Assembly: GCA_002345705.1 (NCBI GenBank)
Contig: DDWO01000014.1
Coordinates: forward strand, 1-64,000
DNA length: 64,000 bases
Source: Acholeplasmataceae bacterium UBA2284
GTDB lineage: Bacteria; Bacillota_I; Bacilli_A; Acholeplasmatales; Acholeplasmataceae
Direction: 5' to 3'
Within the stretch, counting starts at the first letter, position 1. Each line of letters begins with the position of its first letter. The notes under the pieces are model-generated. The model was not told where the DNA came from. It did not search any database and was given only the letters and a program-made list of their open reading frames with translations. This document shows, one piece after another, positions 52,998 through 62,202 of the stretch. A program made the translations under genes and the position numbers.

Positions 52998-54152
52998 TTA
53001 AAGTATAAACAATATAACTACGATACTAATTAGATTGGATAGAATGTGAACTGCAATGGGAACCATAATATTTCTATTGTTTTTAATGTAGATATAACCA
53101 AAGACAAATCCCATCACGAAATAGCTTATACCATTGACTAACGCTTCGGCTATCGATGCCTCACCAACTAAATGAATTATTCCAAAAACAAATGCAGATA
53201 GAAATAAGGCTGTTTTATCGGATTTAATTAACCCAAAGATTGCTTTTCTAAAGATAAGCTCTTCAACAATTGGTCCTAGAATAATAGCTGAAATCATCAT
53301 TAAGATCATTCCATCAGATCTTAGAGCAGATACGATAACCTCTTGATTAACAGTTTCTCCTGGAGCGAGTCCGAATATGTTACTTAGAAAACTAGATAAA
53401 TAACCGGATGCGATATTACCAAGCATAATATATAAGTAACCAATGATAATTGCTACAAAAAATTGTCCTTTTTGTTCCTTTGATTCCTTAAAATCGTACT
53501 CTATATCCATCTTTAATAAATATAAAATTCCTGGAAGAAGTAAAATATAAATAGCAAAGTTTAATAATGCGAGTGTAAAACTCTTTAATTCTGTAACAGG
53601 TCCAGTTAGAAGAATTGTTTTTCCTAAAAGCATTTCTGGAGTCTCTTGTGAGCTTCCCTCATAAATTCTTATTGGTATGCCAGTAGTCCATTGCTTAATT
53701 GTAGGAGTTATTGAAAGCATGTTGATTAGAGCAGCTTCTCTAATCTCTATAAGCTCTGTATCTGGATCGGTAATCAGTAATAAACCCTCATAATAATCAT
53801 TTTGCTTATTGAGCAAGATGTGAAAGCCTTCATATATTGCAACCGATTTCACTTCACCTGCATACTGATCCTTATAAAGCTCAAAGGTCTCATCATCCAT
53901 AAAGGCTATACCTCCAAGGTCTGAAGCGATATTTTCAAATATCAGTTCAGTTTCATTATAGGTTACCTTTAAAGCAGGTATTTCACTTGCTGCTAAAAAG
54001 AGGACAGAGGCTAATACGTACATAATCAATATATATACAATTAACGCATATCCATAATTCTTTTTGTGCTCGGGGTTTTGTCTAACTTTTCTCTGCTTAA
54101 TTTCTTCTTTAAATAGATCCTCGAATTTTATGATCTCGTTATTATTGTTCAT
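52998..54152 (-). CDS. CPBP-family intramembrane metalloprotease
   Basis: 384 residues: a cytosolic N terminus, one helix (about 33-55), an external domain of about 130 residues, then about seven helices with the CPBP/Rce1 motifs EELIFRKAIFG, FGIIHLVGEA and VHILSN. Family members cut prenylated or bacteriocin-type proteins, or confer bacteriocin self-immunity. The extra external domain is unusual. AAGGTGATGAA ribosome site and TATAAT on the minus strand at 54169-54174. It is upstream of the hydrolase gene in one transcript. Confidence 0.85.
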   Translation of the reverse strand: MNNNNEIIKFEDLFKEEIKQRKVRQNPEHKKNYGYALIVYILIMYVLASVLFLAASEIPALKVTYNETELIFENIASDLGGIAFMDDETFELYKDQYAGEVKSVAIYEGFHILLNKQNDYYEGLLLITDPDTELIEIREAALINMLSITPTIKQWTTGIPIRIYEGSSQETPEMLLGKTILLTGPVTELKSFTLALLNFAIYILLLPGILYLLKMDIEYDFKESKEQKGQFFVAIIIGYLYIMLGNIASGYLSSFLSNIFGLAPGETVNQEVIVSALRSDGMILMMISAIILGPIVEELIFRKAIFGLIKSDKTALFLSAFVFGIIHLVGEASIAEALVNGISYFVMGFVFGYIYIKNNRNIMVPIAVHILSNLISIVVILFIL

Positions 54153-54259
54153 TTCATCACCTTATTTTATTATAGCGTAAAACATTCAAATATAACACTA
54201 CTGAATAAAATATGTGATAATATATATTAATAATAGATATAAGGAAGTAGGTGTTCATC

Positions 54260-54850
54260 ATGATCGAAATCCTGATAGCAAGCCAAAATGAGCATAAGAT
54301 CAAGGAACTCAAAGATATATTTAACCATACAGAAATTAGACTCATCTCCCTTAAGGATTTAAGTGATTTTGAGGATGTAATTGAAAATGGTGAAAGCTTT
54401 TTAGATAATGCACTCATTAAAGCGAAATATTTCGCAAACAAACATAATAGAATGACGATATCTGATGATTCAGGCTTAGTCGTAGAAGCACTAGACGGAC
54501 GTCCAGGTATATATTCAGCTAGATATTCAGGTAAAGGGGATTATCAAAATAATTTAAAGGTCCTTTGTGAATTGGAAAATGTTGAAAATAGGAAGGCATA
54601 CTTCGTTTCTGAGATTGTTTTGTGTTATCCTAATGGTGTATACAAAAGTTTTCGCGGGGAAGTTCATGGATATATTGCAAATGAGATTAAGGGTGAACAT
54701 GGTTTTGGCTATGATTCCATCTTTTACATGCCTGAATACCAGATGACCTTCGGGGAACTAGAATCAGAAATTAAAAATAGAATTTCACATCGAGCAAATG
54801 CGTTAAAGCTTTTGAAGGAGAATATCGATGAAATTATTAATTACAAGTGA
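54260..54850 (+). CDS. rdgB: dITP/XTP pyrophosphatase
   Basis: 196 residues of the Ham1/RdgB family, which removes ITP, dITP and XTP from the nucleotide pool. Motifs: ASQNEHKIKEL, SDDSGLVVEALDGRPGIYSA, GFGYDSIFY, SHRANAL. ATG 54260 is preferred over an in-frame GTG at 54251 because AAGGAAGTAGGTG fits it. Followed by an overlapping phosphodiesterase gene, as ysnA-ysnB in Bacillus. Confidence 0.95.
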   Translation: MIEILIASQNEHKIKELKDIFNHTEIRLISLKDLSDFEDVIENGESFLDNALIKAKYFANKHNRMTISDDSGLVVEALDGRPGIYSARYSGKGDYQNNLKVLCELENVENRKAYFVSEIVLCYPNGVYKSFRGEVHGYIANEIKGEHGFGYDSIFYMPEYQMTFGELESEIKNRISHRANALKLLKENIDEIINYK

Positions 54851-55268
54851 TGTTCATGGCGATTTTGAGGGCTTAAAGGAAGTCATCAAAAAGCATCCTG
54901 ATGTTGATTATCATATCAATGCAGGTGATATGTGCATTGACCCAAAAAAGTATGAAAGATTTCATATCATTACCGTTAAAGGAAATAATGACTTTGGAGT
55001 GGATCTTCCTTGGTTTAGAATACTGGATTTAGAGGGAGTTAGAATTTTATTAACCCACGGACATATGGAGTTTGTTAAGTTTGGCTTTGATCGCTTAAAG
55101 CTAAAAACAAAGCTCAATGAAGCGAGTATTGTAATATTTGGTCATACACATGAAAGATATTTAATGGCAGATGACGAAATCATGTTAATAAATCCCGGCG
55201 CACTAGGTGACTATCATAGAAGCTACGCCATCTATGAAAACGGACAGGTCACTTTCTATCAGAGGTAA
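54828..55268 (+). CDS. YfcE/MJ0936-type metallophosphodiesterase
   Basis: 146 residues. Metal ligands in SDVHGD, NAGDM, KGNND, THGH and FGHTHE; the family has general phosphodiesterase activity with unknown natural substrate. It overlaps rdgB by 23 bases, with GAAGGAG inside rdgB, matching the Bacillus ysnA-ysnB pair. Confidence 0.9.
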   Translation: MKLLITSDVHGDFEGLKEVIKKHPDVDYHINAGDMCIDPKKYERFHIITVKGNNDFGVDLPWFRILDLEGVRILLTHGHMEFVKFGFDRLKLKTKLNEASIVIFGHTHERYLMADDEIMLINPGALGDYHRSYAIYENGQVTFYQR

Positions 55269-55270
55269 GT

Positions 55271-56137
55271 ATGGAGCACAGCAAATTGATTCAAGAAAGA
55301 GCAGCTAAAGCCTTTCAGGTTAAAGAAGAAGATGTAAAGGTATTAAATAGAATGCTAGGTGGAATGAGTCATTTAACCTATCATATTGAAATTGAAGGCA
55401 TAGAATACACATTTAGAATTATCGGTAAGGATGGCAATCTATTTGTCGATAGAAAAACAGAATTAAAAAATTTAGAAATAATTAAAGATTTAGGACTCAA
55501 TAACGAAACCGTTTATTTTGATGTCGAAACTGGAGAAAAGGCTGCGAAGTTCGTACCTGGAGTCGTCTTAACTACTGTGGATTTTCATCCACACTTAAAA
55601 GACGTCTCTGATACTTTAAAGAAGCTACATCATTCTAATTTAAAGCCAGCTTCAGATTATGGTTTAATCGAAAGACTAAATCTTTATGAAACCTATACCA
55701 ATATAAGAAGTGAAAAATATATAGAGTTAAAGAATAACTGGATTAAGCTTTATAACATAGAACATAAAAATATGCCTAAGGTATTTTGTCATAACGATGC
55801 CCAAAGGTCAAATATGGTGATAGGAAAAAATCAAATCTATTTATTAGACTGGGAATATGCAGGATGGAATGAATTTTATTATGATATCGCATCCTTTGGT
55901 AATGTTCAATTCGAGGATGCCTTAGAGCTACTTGATGTCTATTTAGGTAGAAAAGCAAGTCTTAATGAACAAAACTCAGTTAAGTTTTATAGAATGTTTC
56001 AGGCACTACAATGGCACCAGGTTGCACTTAGAAAGGAAATGGTAGGATTATCAGAGGTCCTTCATTTCGATTTTAAAATGCTCGCTGAAAAATATTTAAA
56101 TTTAGCTAATCGTTTATATACTGAAATTAAAGGATGA
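55271..56137 (+). CDS. Choline/ethanolamine kinase-like phosphotransferase
   Basis: 288-residue APH/ChoK-fold kinase. Catalytic loop VFCHNDAQRSNMV and metal-binding LLDWEYAG, with GGMSHLTYHIEIEG as the nucleotide loop at the N terminus. LicA-type choline kinases and thiamine kinases share this pattern, so substrate is open; head-group supply for membrane lipids or surface decoration is possible. Two bases after the previous stop. Confidence 0.78.
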   Translation: MEHSKLIQERAAKAFQVKEEDVKVLNRMLGGMSHLTYHIEIEGIEYTFRIIGKDGNLFVDRKTELKNLEIIKDLGLNNETVYFDVETGEKAAKFVPGVVLTTVDFHPHLKDVSDTLKKLHHSNLKPASDYGLIERLNLYETYTNIRSEKYIELKNNWIKLYNIEHKNMPKVFCHNDAQRSNMVIGKNQIYLLDWEYAGWNEFYYDIASFGNVQFEDALELLDVYLGRKASLNEQNSVKFYRMFQALQWHQVALRKEMVGLSEVLHFDFKMLAEKYLNLANRLYTEIKG

Positions 56138-56146
56138 TGATTTGAT

Positions 56147-59140
56147 TTGCGTCTAGGTGATGTCTTAAAGCTTCCTAAACAACCACATAGTCTATCGATT
56201 ATTAAAGACTTTCTTGAACAACCGCTTAGTCATACTGACTATCAGGCGGCTTTTAACCATTATTTTGAGATCGCCTATGAGCTAGAGCTTTATGATTTAA
56301 TCTTTAATGAGGGAAAAAAGGTTTACCAGGAAATTGAGCTTCAGGCAGAAACACCTTATCTAGAAAAGATTTTAAAGCATATGATTCATTCTGCAATTCA
56401 AATCAATAGACTAGATGAAGCGAAGACCTATATCGAAATTAGAAAACAAAAGCTAACCATTTTAAAGCAGTACCTAGGAGTACTCGATGAAATCGCCTAT
56501 AAGAAAGCATTAAATCTTCCTTATTTAGAGGATCTTTTAAGAGTATTAAAGGATGTCATTCCTGACCAGACAAAGATTTATTGTCATCAGGAGCTCTTTA
56601 TGCTATATAAAAATGATGGACAATACGAAATGGCTTTAAATAGCCTTTATGAGCTATATAACTTTGATTTAATGAGTGATTATTTCGTTGAAGAGCTTAA
56701 GCTTTTAATTCAATTAGAACGATATGATGAAGTCATTCAAAAGTCCTTAAAGGATTTAAAAAGGAATCATGACCACGCTGAGGTTGTTTTATGTTTACTA
56801 GAGGTCTATCTGAAAAAACAAGACTTCCATAAGGCATCAACATTAGAGGCTGAATATGAGGAATTAATTGATAAGGCTGATGACTTATTTAAGAAGCGTG
56901 CCTATGAGCTAATTATCAATTTGTATAGTCAAATGGATAATAAGCCTTCTTTAGACCTATACCAAAAAAGATATAAAGCACTTCAAAAAAGCTTAGATAA
57001 AAAGGGTAAAACCGTTGAAGAGGTAAAGCCAAGTCAAGAAGTTATCTATATTGAAAAGGTTGCTGAAAAGAGCGTATCTCACACCAATATTTTAAAGCAT
57101 TTAGATATTTCACATGACCTACTTCAGTTCTCTCATTTAATTGATGAAAAGCTTTTACTTAGAGATTATTTTAGAGTATTTTTCATGCATGTAGAAAAAT
57201 ATATCAAGGTTCATGATTATGTGATTTACCTTGATAAGGAATCACCTAATTTTTTCCACTACAAAAAGGAAAGACTTTATGATAAAACAATAGTAGAGGG
57301 ATTATTAGAGGATACAGTCATTAAACAAGTCATGAAAACTGGCGAAGAAATATTTGATGACACAAAGAGTATTCGCTGGACAAAAAATATTATCACTCAA
57401 AATGATTATGAAAATGATATCAAATTTATCTATACCTACCCCCTAGGGGATCTAGGAGCAATCTCGATTCATTTTGAAGAAGAGATTCTAGATCCTGGAA
57501 AGTATTATGATTTATTAAAGCTATTAAGTGCAATTGTTTATGCACATGTTTTAGATGAAAAAAAGCTATCGAAATTAAAGAAGGAAAACAGGTTTTACGC
57601 TAAAGTTCTTGACGCACCAATTCTTGCGTATAGAGAATTAAGTGAAGGAAGGTCTACCTATAATAGTGAAGCACAAAGTCTATTTAATATTGATAGACAC
57701 CATCATTTAGAGCTATTCTTAAGAGATGTAAGCTATGAGCATGTCCATTTATATAAGGACACAATTCAAAGACTTCTCAACAAAAGCGGAGAGACCAAGG
57801 AACTCTTATATCGTTATCAAGAAAAAAGCATCCTAGAAAAGCTATATAGTTTAAAGATAGGGGATGAAGTGATCGTTATGAGTTTATTTAGTGATCAAAG
57901 TAAAGCAGTAGAGGAAACTAAAGAATTAATTGAGAAAGCGACTGTAGATCAAGAAACTGGGCTAGGAAATTACTACGCACTGACTCAAGAGTTTGAAATG
58001 CTTCTTAAGGATAAAGCAAGCATTTTATTAATTGAGCTAGAACAAAATTTAAAGCATATCTATGGTACAGAAAAGATGAGTGCCTATTTTAAGGAATTTG
58101 CACAGCACACGAAAAAGTTCTTTAATGATGGAGTAAGCTTTAGATATGACTTTAATCAATTAATGATTATACTACCCTATAATGACATTAGAAGTGTCAC
58201 GAAGGTTGTAAAGGATTATTTTAGATATCTAGAGGTTTATGAATCTAGAATTTTAAGATTTGAAAAGTTCAATTGTAATATGGGAATCTTAAGATACCCT
58301 GTAGTCACTGTTGAAAAGCATTTAGATAAGTTAGTTAGATATTTAGATATCGCCTTAGAAAAAGCGAAAAGAGATAAGGAAGATCGTTATGTGTTCTTTG
58401 TCTATAGAGACTATGAGGATGAGCTTTTTGAGCAGCAGGTTATTGATCACCTAAATATCGCAATTGAAGAGAAAAGTATGGGTGTTGTCTTCAATCAAAT
58501 CACAGATATTAAGAAAAATAGAGTGTGGCAATACGAAAGTGAACTCGCATTACTTAATCTAGCAATAGATAATAAATATTTACTTCAAATCGCTAAAAAG
58601 AGAAATAGATTAGTTGAATTAGAAAGATTTCATATCAAGCGTGTTTGTGAGTATCTAGTTGAACTAGAAAAACAAACTGAACGCTTGATTAAGCTAACGA
58701 TTCCAATTTCTAAGGAAACCTTTGTCGATCCAACATTTAATCCATTTATTTTGGGTTTGTTTAAACAATATGCTATTCCTTATGAGTTTATCAGACTTAA
58801 ATTTGATATGGAGCTGCGCGGAAATCAATATGCTCAACAAATTCAAGAGCTGATCGATCATGGTATATCCCTAGATACAACCTCATTAGAAATGGCATTA
58901 CTTTATCCATTTCACGCACTACACATCGATTTAAAGAAGGAATCCATTAAATGGAATTCCTATATCCATAAAATGAAGGAATTACTTGAAGGCTTCCAAA
59001 TGGCTTTAGTCGTTAGAAATGTAAAGACTAAGGATCAGAAGGAAGCATTAGAAAGATTAGGTGTGATGTATTTAGAGGGACCTATTTATAAGCAGCTACC
59101 AGCACCAACTTTAGTTCAAAAAATTAAGGAGAGCTTATGA
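56147..59140 (+). CDS. TPR-GAF protein with degenerate GGDEF and EAL domains
   Basis: 997 residues. N-terminal half is TPR-like helices (about 30-290), then a GAF-like domain (325-470) and PAS-like part (480-590). The GGDEF domain (600-750) starts with DQETGLGNYYALTQEF but reads RYDFNQL at the active loop (666-672), so it cannot cyclise GTP. The EAL domain (760-997) has YESEL at the EAL site and VMYLEGPIYKQLPAP at its end; most catalytic acids are missing. Likely a cyclic-nucleotide or protein sensor. Start TTG 56147 with AAAGGATGATG; other starts in frame are absent nearby. Confidence 0.8.
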   Translation: MRLGDVLKLPKQPHSLSIIKDFLEQPLSHTDYQAAFNHYFEIAYELELYDLIFNEGKKVYQEIELQAETPYLEKILKHMIHSAIQINRLDEAKTYIEIRKQKLTILKQYLGVLDEIAYKKALNLPYLEDLLRVLKDVIPDQTKIYCHQELFMLYKNDGQYEMALNSLYELYNFDLMSDYFVEELKLLIQLERYDEVIQKSLKDLKRNHDHAEVVLCLLEVYLKKQDFHKASTLEAEYEELIDKADDLFKKRAYELIINLYSQMDNKPSLDLYQKRYKALQKSLDKKGKTVEEVKPSQEVIYIEKVAEKSVSHTNILKHLDISHDLLQFSHLIDEKLLLRDYFRVFFMHVEKYIKVHDYVIYLDKESPNFFHYKKERLYDKTIVEGLLEDTVIKQVMKTGEEIFDDTKSIRWTKNIITQNDYENDIKFIYTYPLGDLGAISIHFEEEILDPGKYYDLLKLLSAIVYAHVLDEKKLSKLKKENRFYAKVLDAPILAYRELSEGRSTYNSEAQSLFNIDRHHHLELFLRDVSYEHVHLYKDTIQRLLNKSGETKELLYRYQEKSILEKLYSLKIGDEVIVMSLFSDQSKAVEETKELIEKATVDQETGLGNYYALTQEFEMLLKDKASILLIELEQNLKHIYGTEKMSAYFKEFAQHTKKFFNDGVSFRYDFNQLMIILPYNDIRSVTKVVKDYFRYLEVYESRILRFEKFNCNMGILRYPVVTVEKHLDKLVRYLDIALEKAKRDKEDRYVFFVYRDYEDELFEQQVIDHLNIAIEEKSMGVVFNQITDIKKNRVWQYESELALLNLAIDNKYLLQIAKKRNRLVELERFHIKRVCEYLVELEKQTERLIKLTIPISKETFVDPTFNPFILGLFKQYAIPYEFIRLKFDMELRGNQYAQQIQELIDHGISLDTTSLEMALLYPFHALHIDLKKESIKWNSYIHKMKELLEGFQMALVVRNVKTKDQKEALERLGVMYLEGPIYKQLPAPTLVQKIKESL

Positions 59141-60204
59141 GCTTAGAAAGTCTAAAGTCGTTTGTATTCGAATCGAGAAAGGATACACAAAACTCGCACG
59201 GCTACCGTGCGCAGTCTTCTTTTTCAATGCTCGAGCACGTCGACTTAATGATTCAAAGATATGAAGCAGAAAAACAAACTGAAAAGGGTGCAATTTTACT
59301 TGATGTCTTTGGTGTCCTTCAGGGTCTTTTTGTAGCAATCGATGCCCTATATGATTTAGCCATTGGGTTAACTCAATATAAGTATCACGTGAACGTGAAC
59401 TCCAATCCAACGCTACATGAATTAAAATATATTAGAAATGATATTGTAGGTCATCCTACACATAGAACCTATCCAAATGGTGGAATGGGATTTTCAATCC
59501 TATCGACTGAGCATTTATCCAAGGAAAGATTTTCATACCACACCTATCTATTTGAAAAGAATAAGATGGAGGTTGTAACAAAGGATGTTTATATAAAGCC
59601 CTTATTTGATGCCTATATGGAAGAAAAGGATAATATCCTAGAAGACATTTACAGATATCTAACCCATGAGGAAACGAAAACCAATATACCAGAAGAAATA
59701 TTTTCTTTATATGAAACACTTAATTTAAATTTATTAAATGATATTAAAGAAAAATTCATTAAGGAATATGACTTAGATAAGAAATCACCTCATAGATTCT
59801 TATGGCGTGCAGGATTACTTGAGATGCTTATCAATTGGGATGAAGAGGATAGTGAATTAAAGGAAATGGTATTTTATATGAGCAAATTTCAAGCATCGAA
59901 GATGTATGAAATTGCTTTAAATCTAGAAAATAGAACGGGTGCAGATTTATACACATCTATTCCTAGAATACTTCAGTCATTTTATAAATTTGTTAGAAAA
60001 AATGAGGAAGTAGCACTTCCACTTTTACAGAATTTACATGATTTCCATCATCCATTATTCCAAAGTGATTTAGCAGCATTACTCTCATTAAATCCGAGTA
60101 AGGATGCAACAAAACTATTAAGATTCTTAAAAAATATAAAGGAAGAACCAAAAGCCTATTTGATTGGTTCTGCTTTAAAAAGTTATCGCCCAAAAAATAA
60201 ATAA
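59137..60204 (+). CDS. Unrecognised protein with HEPN-like R-x5-H motif
   Basis: 355 residues, family not recognised. The N-terminal 110 residues are helical and end in KYIRNDIVGHPTHR, where R100 and H106 form an R-x5-H motif like HEPN ribonucleases and the hydrophobic/Asn-Asp context fits. The rest (170-350) is helical repeats. The start overlaps the degenerate GGDEF/EAL gene stop (ATGA), so the two are translated together and may act as sensor and effector. No enzymatic function is proven. Confidence 0.62.
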   Translation: MSLESLKSFVFESRKDTQNSHGYRAQSSFSMLEHVDLMIQRYEAEKQTEKGAILLDVFGVLQGLFVAIDALYDLAIGLTQYKYHVNVNSNPTLHELKYIRNDIVGHPTHRTYPNGGMGFSILSTEHLSKERFSYHTYLFEKNKMEVVTKDVYIKPLFDAYMEEKDNILEDIYRYLTHEETKTNIPEEIFSLYETLNLNLLNDIKEKFIKEYDLDKKSPHRFLWRAGLLEMLINWDEEDSELKEMVFYMSKFQASKMYEIALNLENRTGADLYTSIPRILQSFYKFVRKNEEVALPLLQNLHDFHHPLFQSDLAALLSLNPSKDATKLLRFLKNIKEEPKAYLIGSALKSYRPKNK

Positions 60205-60217
60205 AAAAATAAAATTG

Positions 60218-60226
60218 TGATATAAT
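60218..60226 (+). promoter_or_regulatory. Extended -10 promoter
   Basis: TG-A-TATAAT 22 bases before the small gene at 60248; no clear -35. Confidence 0.5.
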
Positions 60227-60247
60227 ACTCTAGTGAGGTGAATCCAT

Positions 60248-60445
60248 ATGGCTTGGAGCAATGAAACTTATCTAATTGGTGAAAAAGTAAAGGTTGAAGG
60301 AGAAAAAGGTTTTGGTGTAATTACTAGAATCGACACAGTACGTGGTTTGATCTATGTTCTCTATAAGAGAATGAGAGAAGAAGCGTATCCTTATCCTGAA
60401 GCAATCGATCAAGGAAAACTTAAACCAGAGGTTACTAAAAGATAA
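60248..60445 (+). CDS. Small conserved-looking protein, unknown
   Basis: 65 residues, compact and soluble, with an SH3-like barrel pattern: LIGEKVKVEGEKGFGVITRI and GLIYVLYKRM. No recognised family. GTGAGGTG ribosome site, own promoter and own terminator show a genuine independent gene. KOW/SH3-like RNA or protein binding is possible, not shown. Confidence 0.7.
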   Translation: MAWSNETYLIGEKVKVEGEKGFGVITRIDTVRGLIYVLYKRMREEAYPYPEAIDQGKLKPEVTKR

Positions 60446-60470
60446 ACACGTTTTGTGTTTGTCTTTTTTT
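60441..60470 (+). terminator. Terminator after the 65-residue gene
   Basis: GATAAACAC/GTGTTTGTC stem (one wobble pair) with a 5-base loop and T run; the stop codon lies within it. Confidence 0.8.
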
Positions 60471-60478
60471 AAACTGAT

Positions 60479-60838
60479 ATGAAAAAATTTATTCTTTTTT
60501 GGAAGCTTTTTTTCTTGATGGTTTGGGAGATTATCAAGTCGATGCAAAGCTTGAGAGGTTTACTTTCTCTTTTGATTAGCTATATGATTTTTCATGGATG
60601 GGCACTTATATTTTTTGTTATAGGAATTATGAGTGGAAATGCTTGGTTAATTGGTGTAGGAAGTGCAGTGATGCTATTTTGGTTTGGTCCTGGAACACCT
60701 GTTATTTCTCTGATTTTAATTACAGCATTATTTATTCAAAGGTATATTTTTATGGATAATAAAAACAAAGTCAAGCTCAAGGATAAATGGATCGAGCTAA
60801 AAAATAAAAATTACTTTAAAGATGAAAATCAGTCCTAA
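60479..60838 (+). CDS. Small membrane protein, unknown
   Basis: 119 residues with about three hydrophobic helices (27-50, 51-75, 76-92) and a basic C-terminal tail (NKNKVKLKDKWIELKNKN). No recognised family. No good ribosome site directly before ATG 60479 because the terminator T run is only about 9 bases upstream, so expression may depend on readthrough. Ends in a perfect terminator. Confidence 0.5.
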   Translation: MKKFILFWKLFFLMVWEIIKSMQSLRGLLSLLISYMIFHGWALIFFVIGIMSGNAWLIGVGSAVMLFWFGPGTPVISLILITALFIQRYIFMDNKNKVKLKDKWIELKNKNYFKDENQS

Positions 60839-60854
60839 AATAGGACTTTTTTTC
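60831..60854 (+). terminator. Terminator at the end of the core-like region
   Basis: Perfect 7-base stem AGTCCTA/TAGGACT, AAA loop, seven T's. Confidence 0.88.
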
Positions 60855-60968
60855 TATAATTTAACAAATTATATAAATGACATCTAAAACATGCTAATAT
60901 AATAGTAAGCAATTAGTTATATTAATGAAAATAACTTTACTTTTTATTGGATTTGCAAATAGAAAATC

Positions 60969-60997
60969 TTGACTAATTTTTATTATTAGAGTATCCT
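60969..60997 (+). promoter_or_regulatory. Promoter of the methyltransferase operon
   Basis: -35 TTGACT, 17-base spacer, -10 TATCCT; start about 7 bases after, leaving a short leader with AGGGGGT. Confidence 0.55.
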
Positions 60998-61020
60998 GGT
61001 ATAAACAGGGGGTATTTTTT

Positions 61021-62202
61021 GTGGCTAAGATTAATTACATTGACTTATTTTCAGGGGCTGGAGGATTATCATTAGGATTACACAATTCTGGTTACTCCGG
61101 AATTTTTGCTATAGAAAAGAATAAAGATGCATTTGAAACATTAAAACATAACCTTATTGATAATAAAAATCACTTTCATTGGCCAGATTGGTTAGAGATT
61201 TCTGAGCATGACATCGACGAAATTTTGACTACACATAAAAAAAACCTTGAGAATCTGCAGGGAACTATTGACTTAATTGTAGGCGGTCCACCATGCCAAG
61301 GATTCTCCATGGCTGGGAAAAGAAATGCTAGTGATCAACGCAATACTCTCGTTAATTCATATTTACAATTTGTGGATATTGTAAAACCTAATTATATTTT
61401 TTTGGAAAATGTACACGGATTTAGTGTGAAATTTGATAAAAATGGACATTCTGAATCTTTTGCAAGTATTGTGCAAAAGAAATTGAAAAATCTTGGTTAT
61501 TATACAATTTCAAAAGAGGTTTCTATAAATGAATATGGAGTTCCACAAAAAAGAAAAAGATATATATTGATTGGATCTAGAAAAGATAATGTAAATAATT
61601 TTTTTGATAGATTAGCTGTTAATAGTGTATCGTTTCTTGAAAATTTGGGATTAAATAAAACGGTAACTATTAGCGAAGCTATAAGTGACTTAGCATATAA
61701 GAATGGAATCCTAATTAATGACAAGTCACGTTTTAAATTTGGAAAATACGGAAAAATAGAATCAGCATACCAGTCATACATGCGGTCAGGCTGTTCAATA
61801 CCTGACAGCCATAGATTTGCAAATCAGAGTGATAATATAGTAGACATGCAAAAAGAAATTATTAGTTTAGCGATGTTTGGCAAAAGAATATCTCCAAAAA
61901 ATGGTTTGATAAAAGACTTGAAAAGAAGAGGAGTAACATTGCTAGATCCACAGGGTTTATCTCCCACTGTAACATCTCATCCTGATGAACTAGTCCATTA
62001 TTGTGAACCTAGAATATTGACAGTGCGAGAGATGGCAAGATTACAAAGTTTTCCAGATTCATACCTTTTCAAGGGAAAGTTCACCACAGGTGGACAATTA
62101 AGAAAAATTGATGTTCCAAGATATACTCAAGTGGCAAATGCTATACCTCCACTGTTTGCTGAGCAAATTGGTCTAACTTTAAAGGAGTACATAAATGGAT
62201 GA
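61021..62202 (+). CDS. DNA cytosine-5 methyltransferase
   Basis: 393 residues, full C5-methyltransferase motif set in normal order: I (DLFSGAGGLSLGL), IV with catalytic Cys (GGPPCQGFSMAG), VI (ENVHGF), VIII (GVPQKRKRYILIGSR), IX (REMARLQSFPDSYLFKG) and X (QVANAIPPLFAEQIG). The region between VIII and IX is the target-recognition domain, specificity unknown. Start is GTG 61021 with AGGGGGT upstream. The last 8 bases overlap the next gene's start, so methylase and ATPase are coupled, as in restriction-modification islands. Confidence 0.94.
   Translation: MAKINYIDLFSGAGGLSLGLHNSGYSGIFAIEKNKDAFETLKHNLIDNKNHFHWPDWLEISEHDIDEILTTHKKNLENLQGTIDLIVGGPPCQGFSMAGKRNASDQRNTLVNSYLQFVDIVKPNYIFLENVHGFSVKFDKNGHSESFASIVQKKLKNLGYYTISKEVSINEYGVPQKRKRYILIGSRKDNVNNFFDRLAVNSVSFLENLGLNKTVTISEAISDLAYKNGILINDKSRFKFGKYGKIESAYQSYMRSGCSIPDSHRFANQSDNIVDMQKEIISLAMFGKRISPKNGLIKDLKRRGVTLLDPQGLSPTVTSHPDELVHYCEPRILTVREMARLQSFPDSYLFKGKFTTGGQLRKIDVPRYTQVANAIPPLFAEQIGLTLKEYING

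Noticed and set aside
59135..59410. Minus-strand open frame of 91 codons
   Set aside because: It lies entirely over the HEPN-like gene start, has no ribosome site, and its composition follows from the opposite coding strand.
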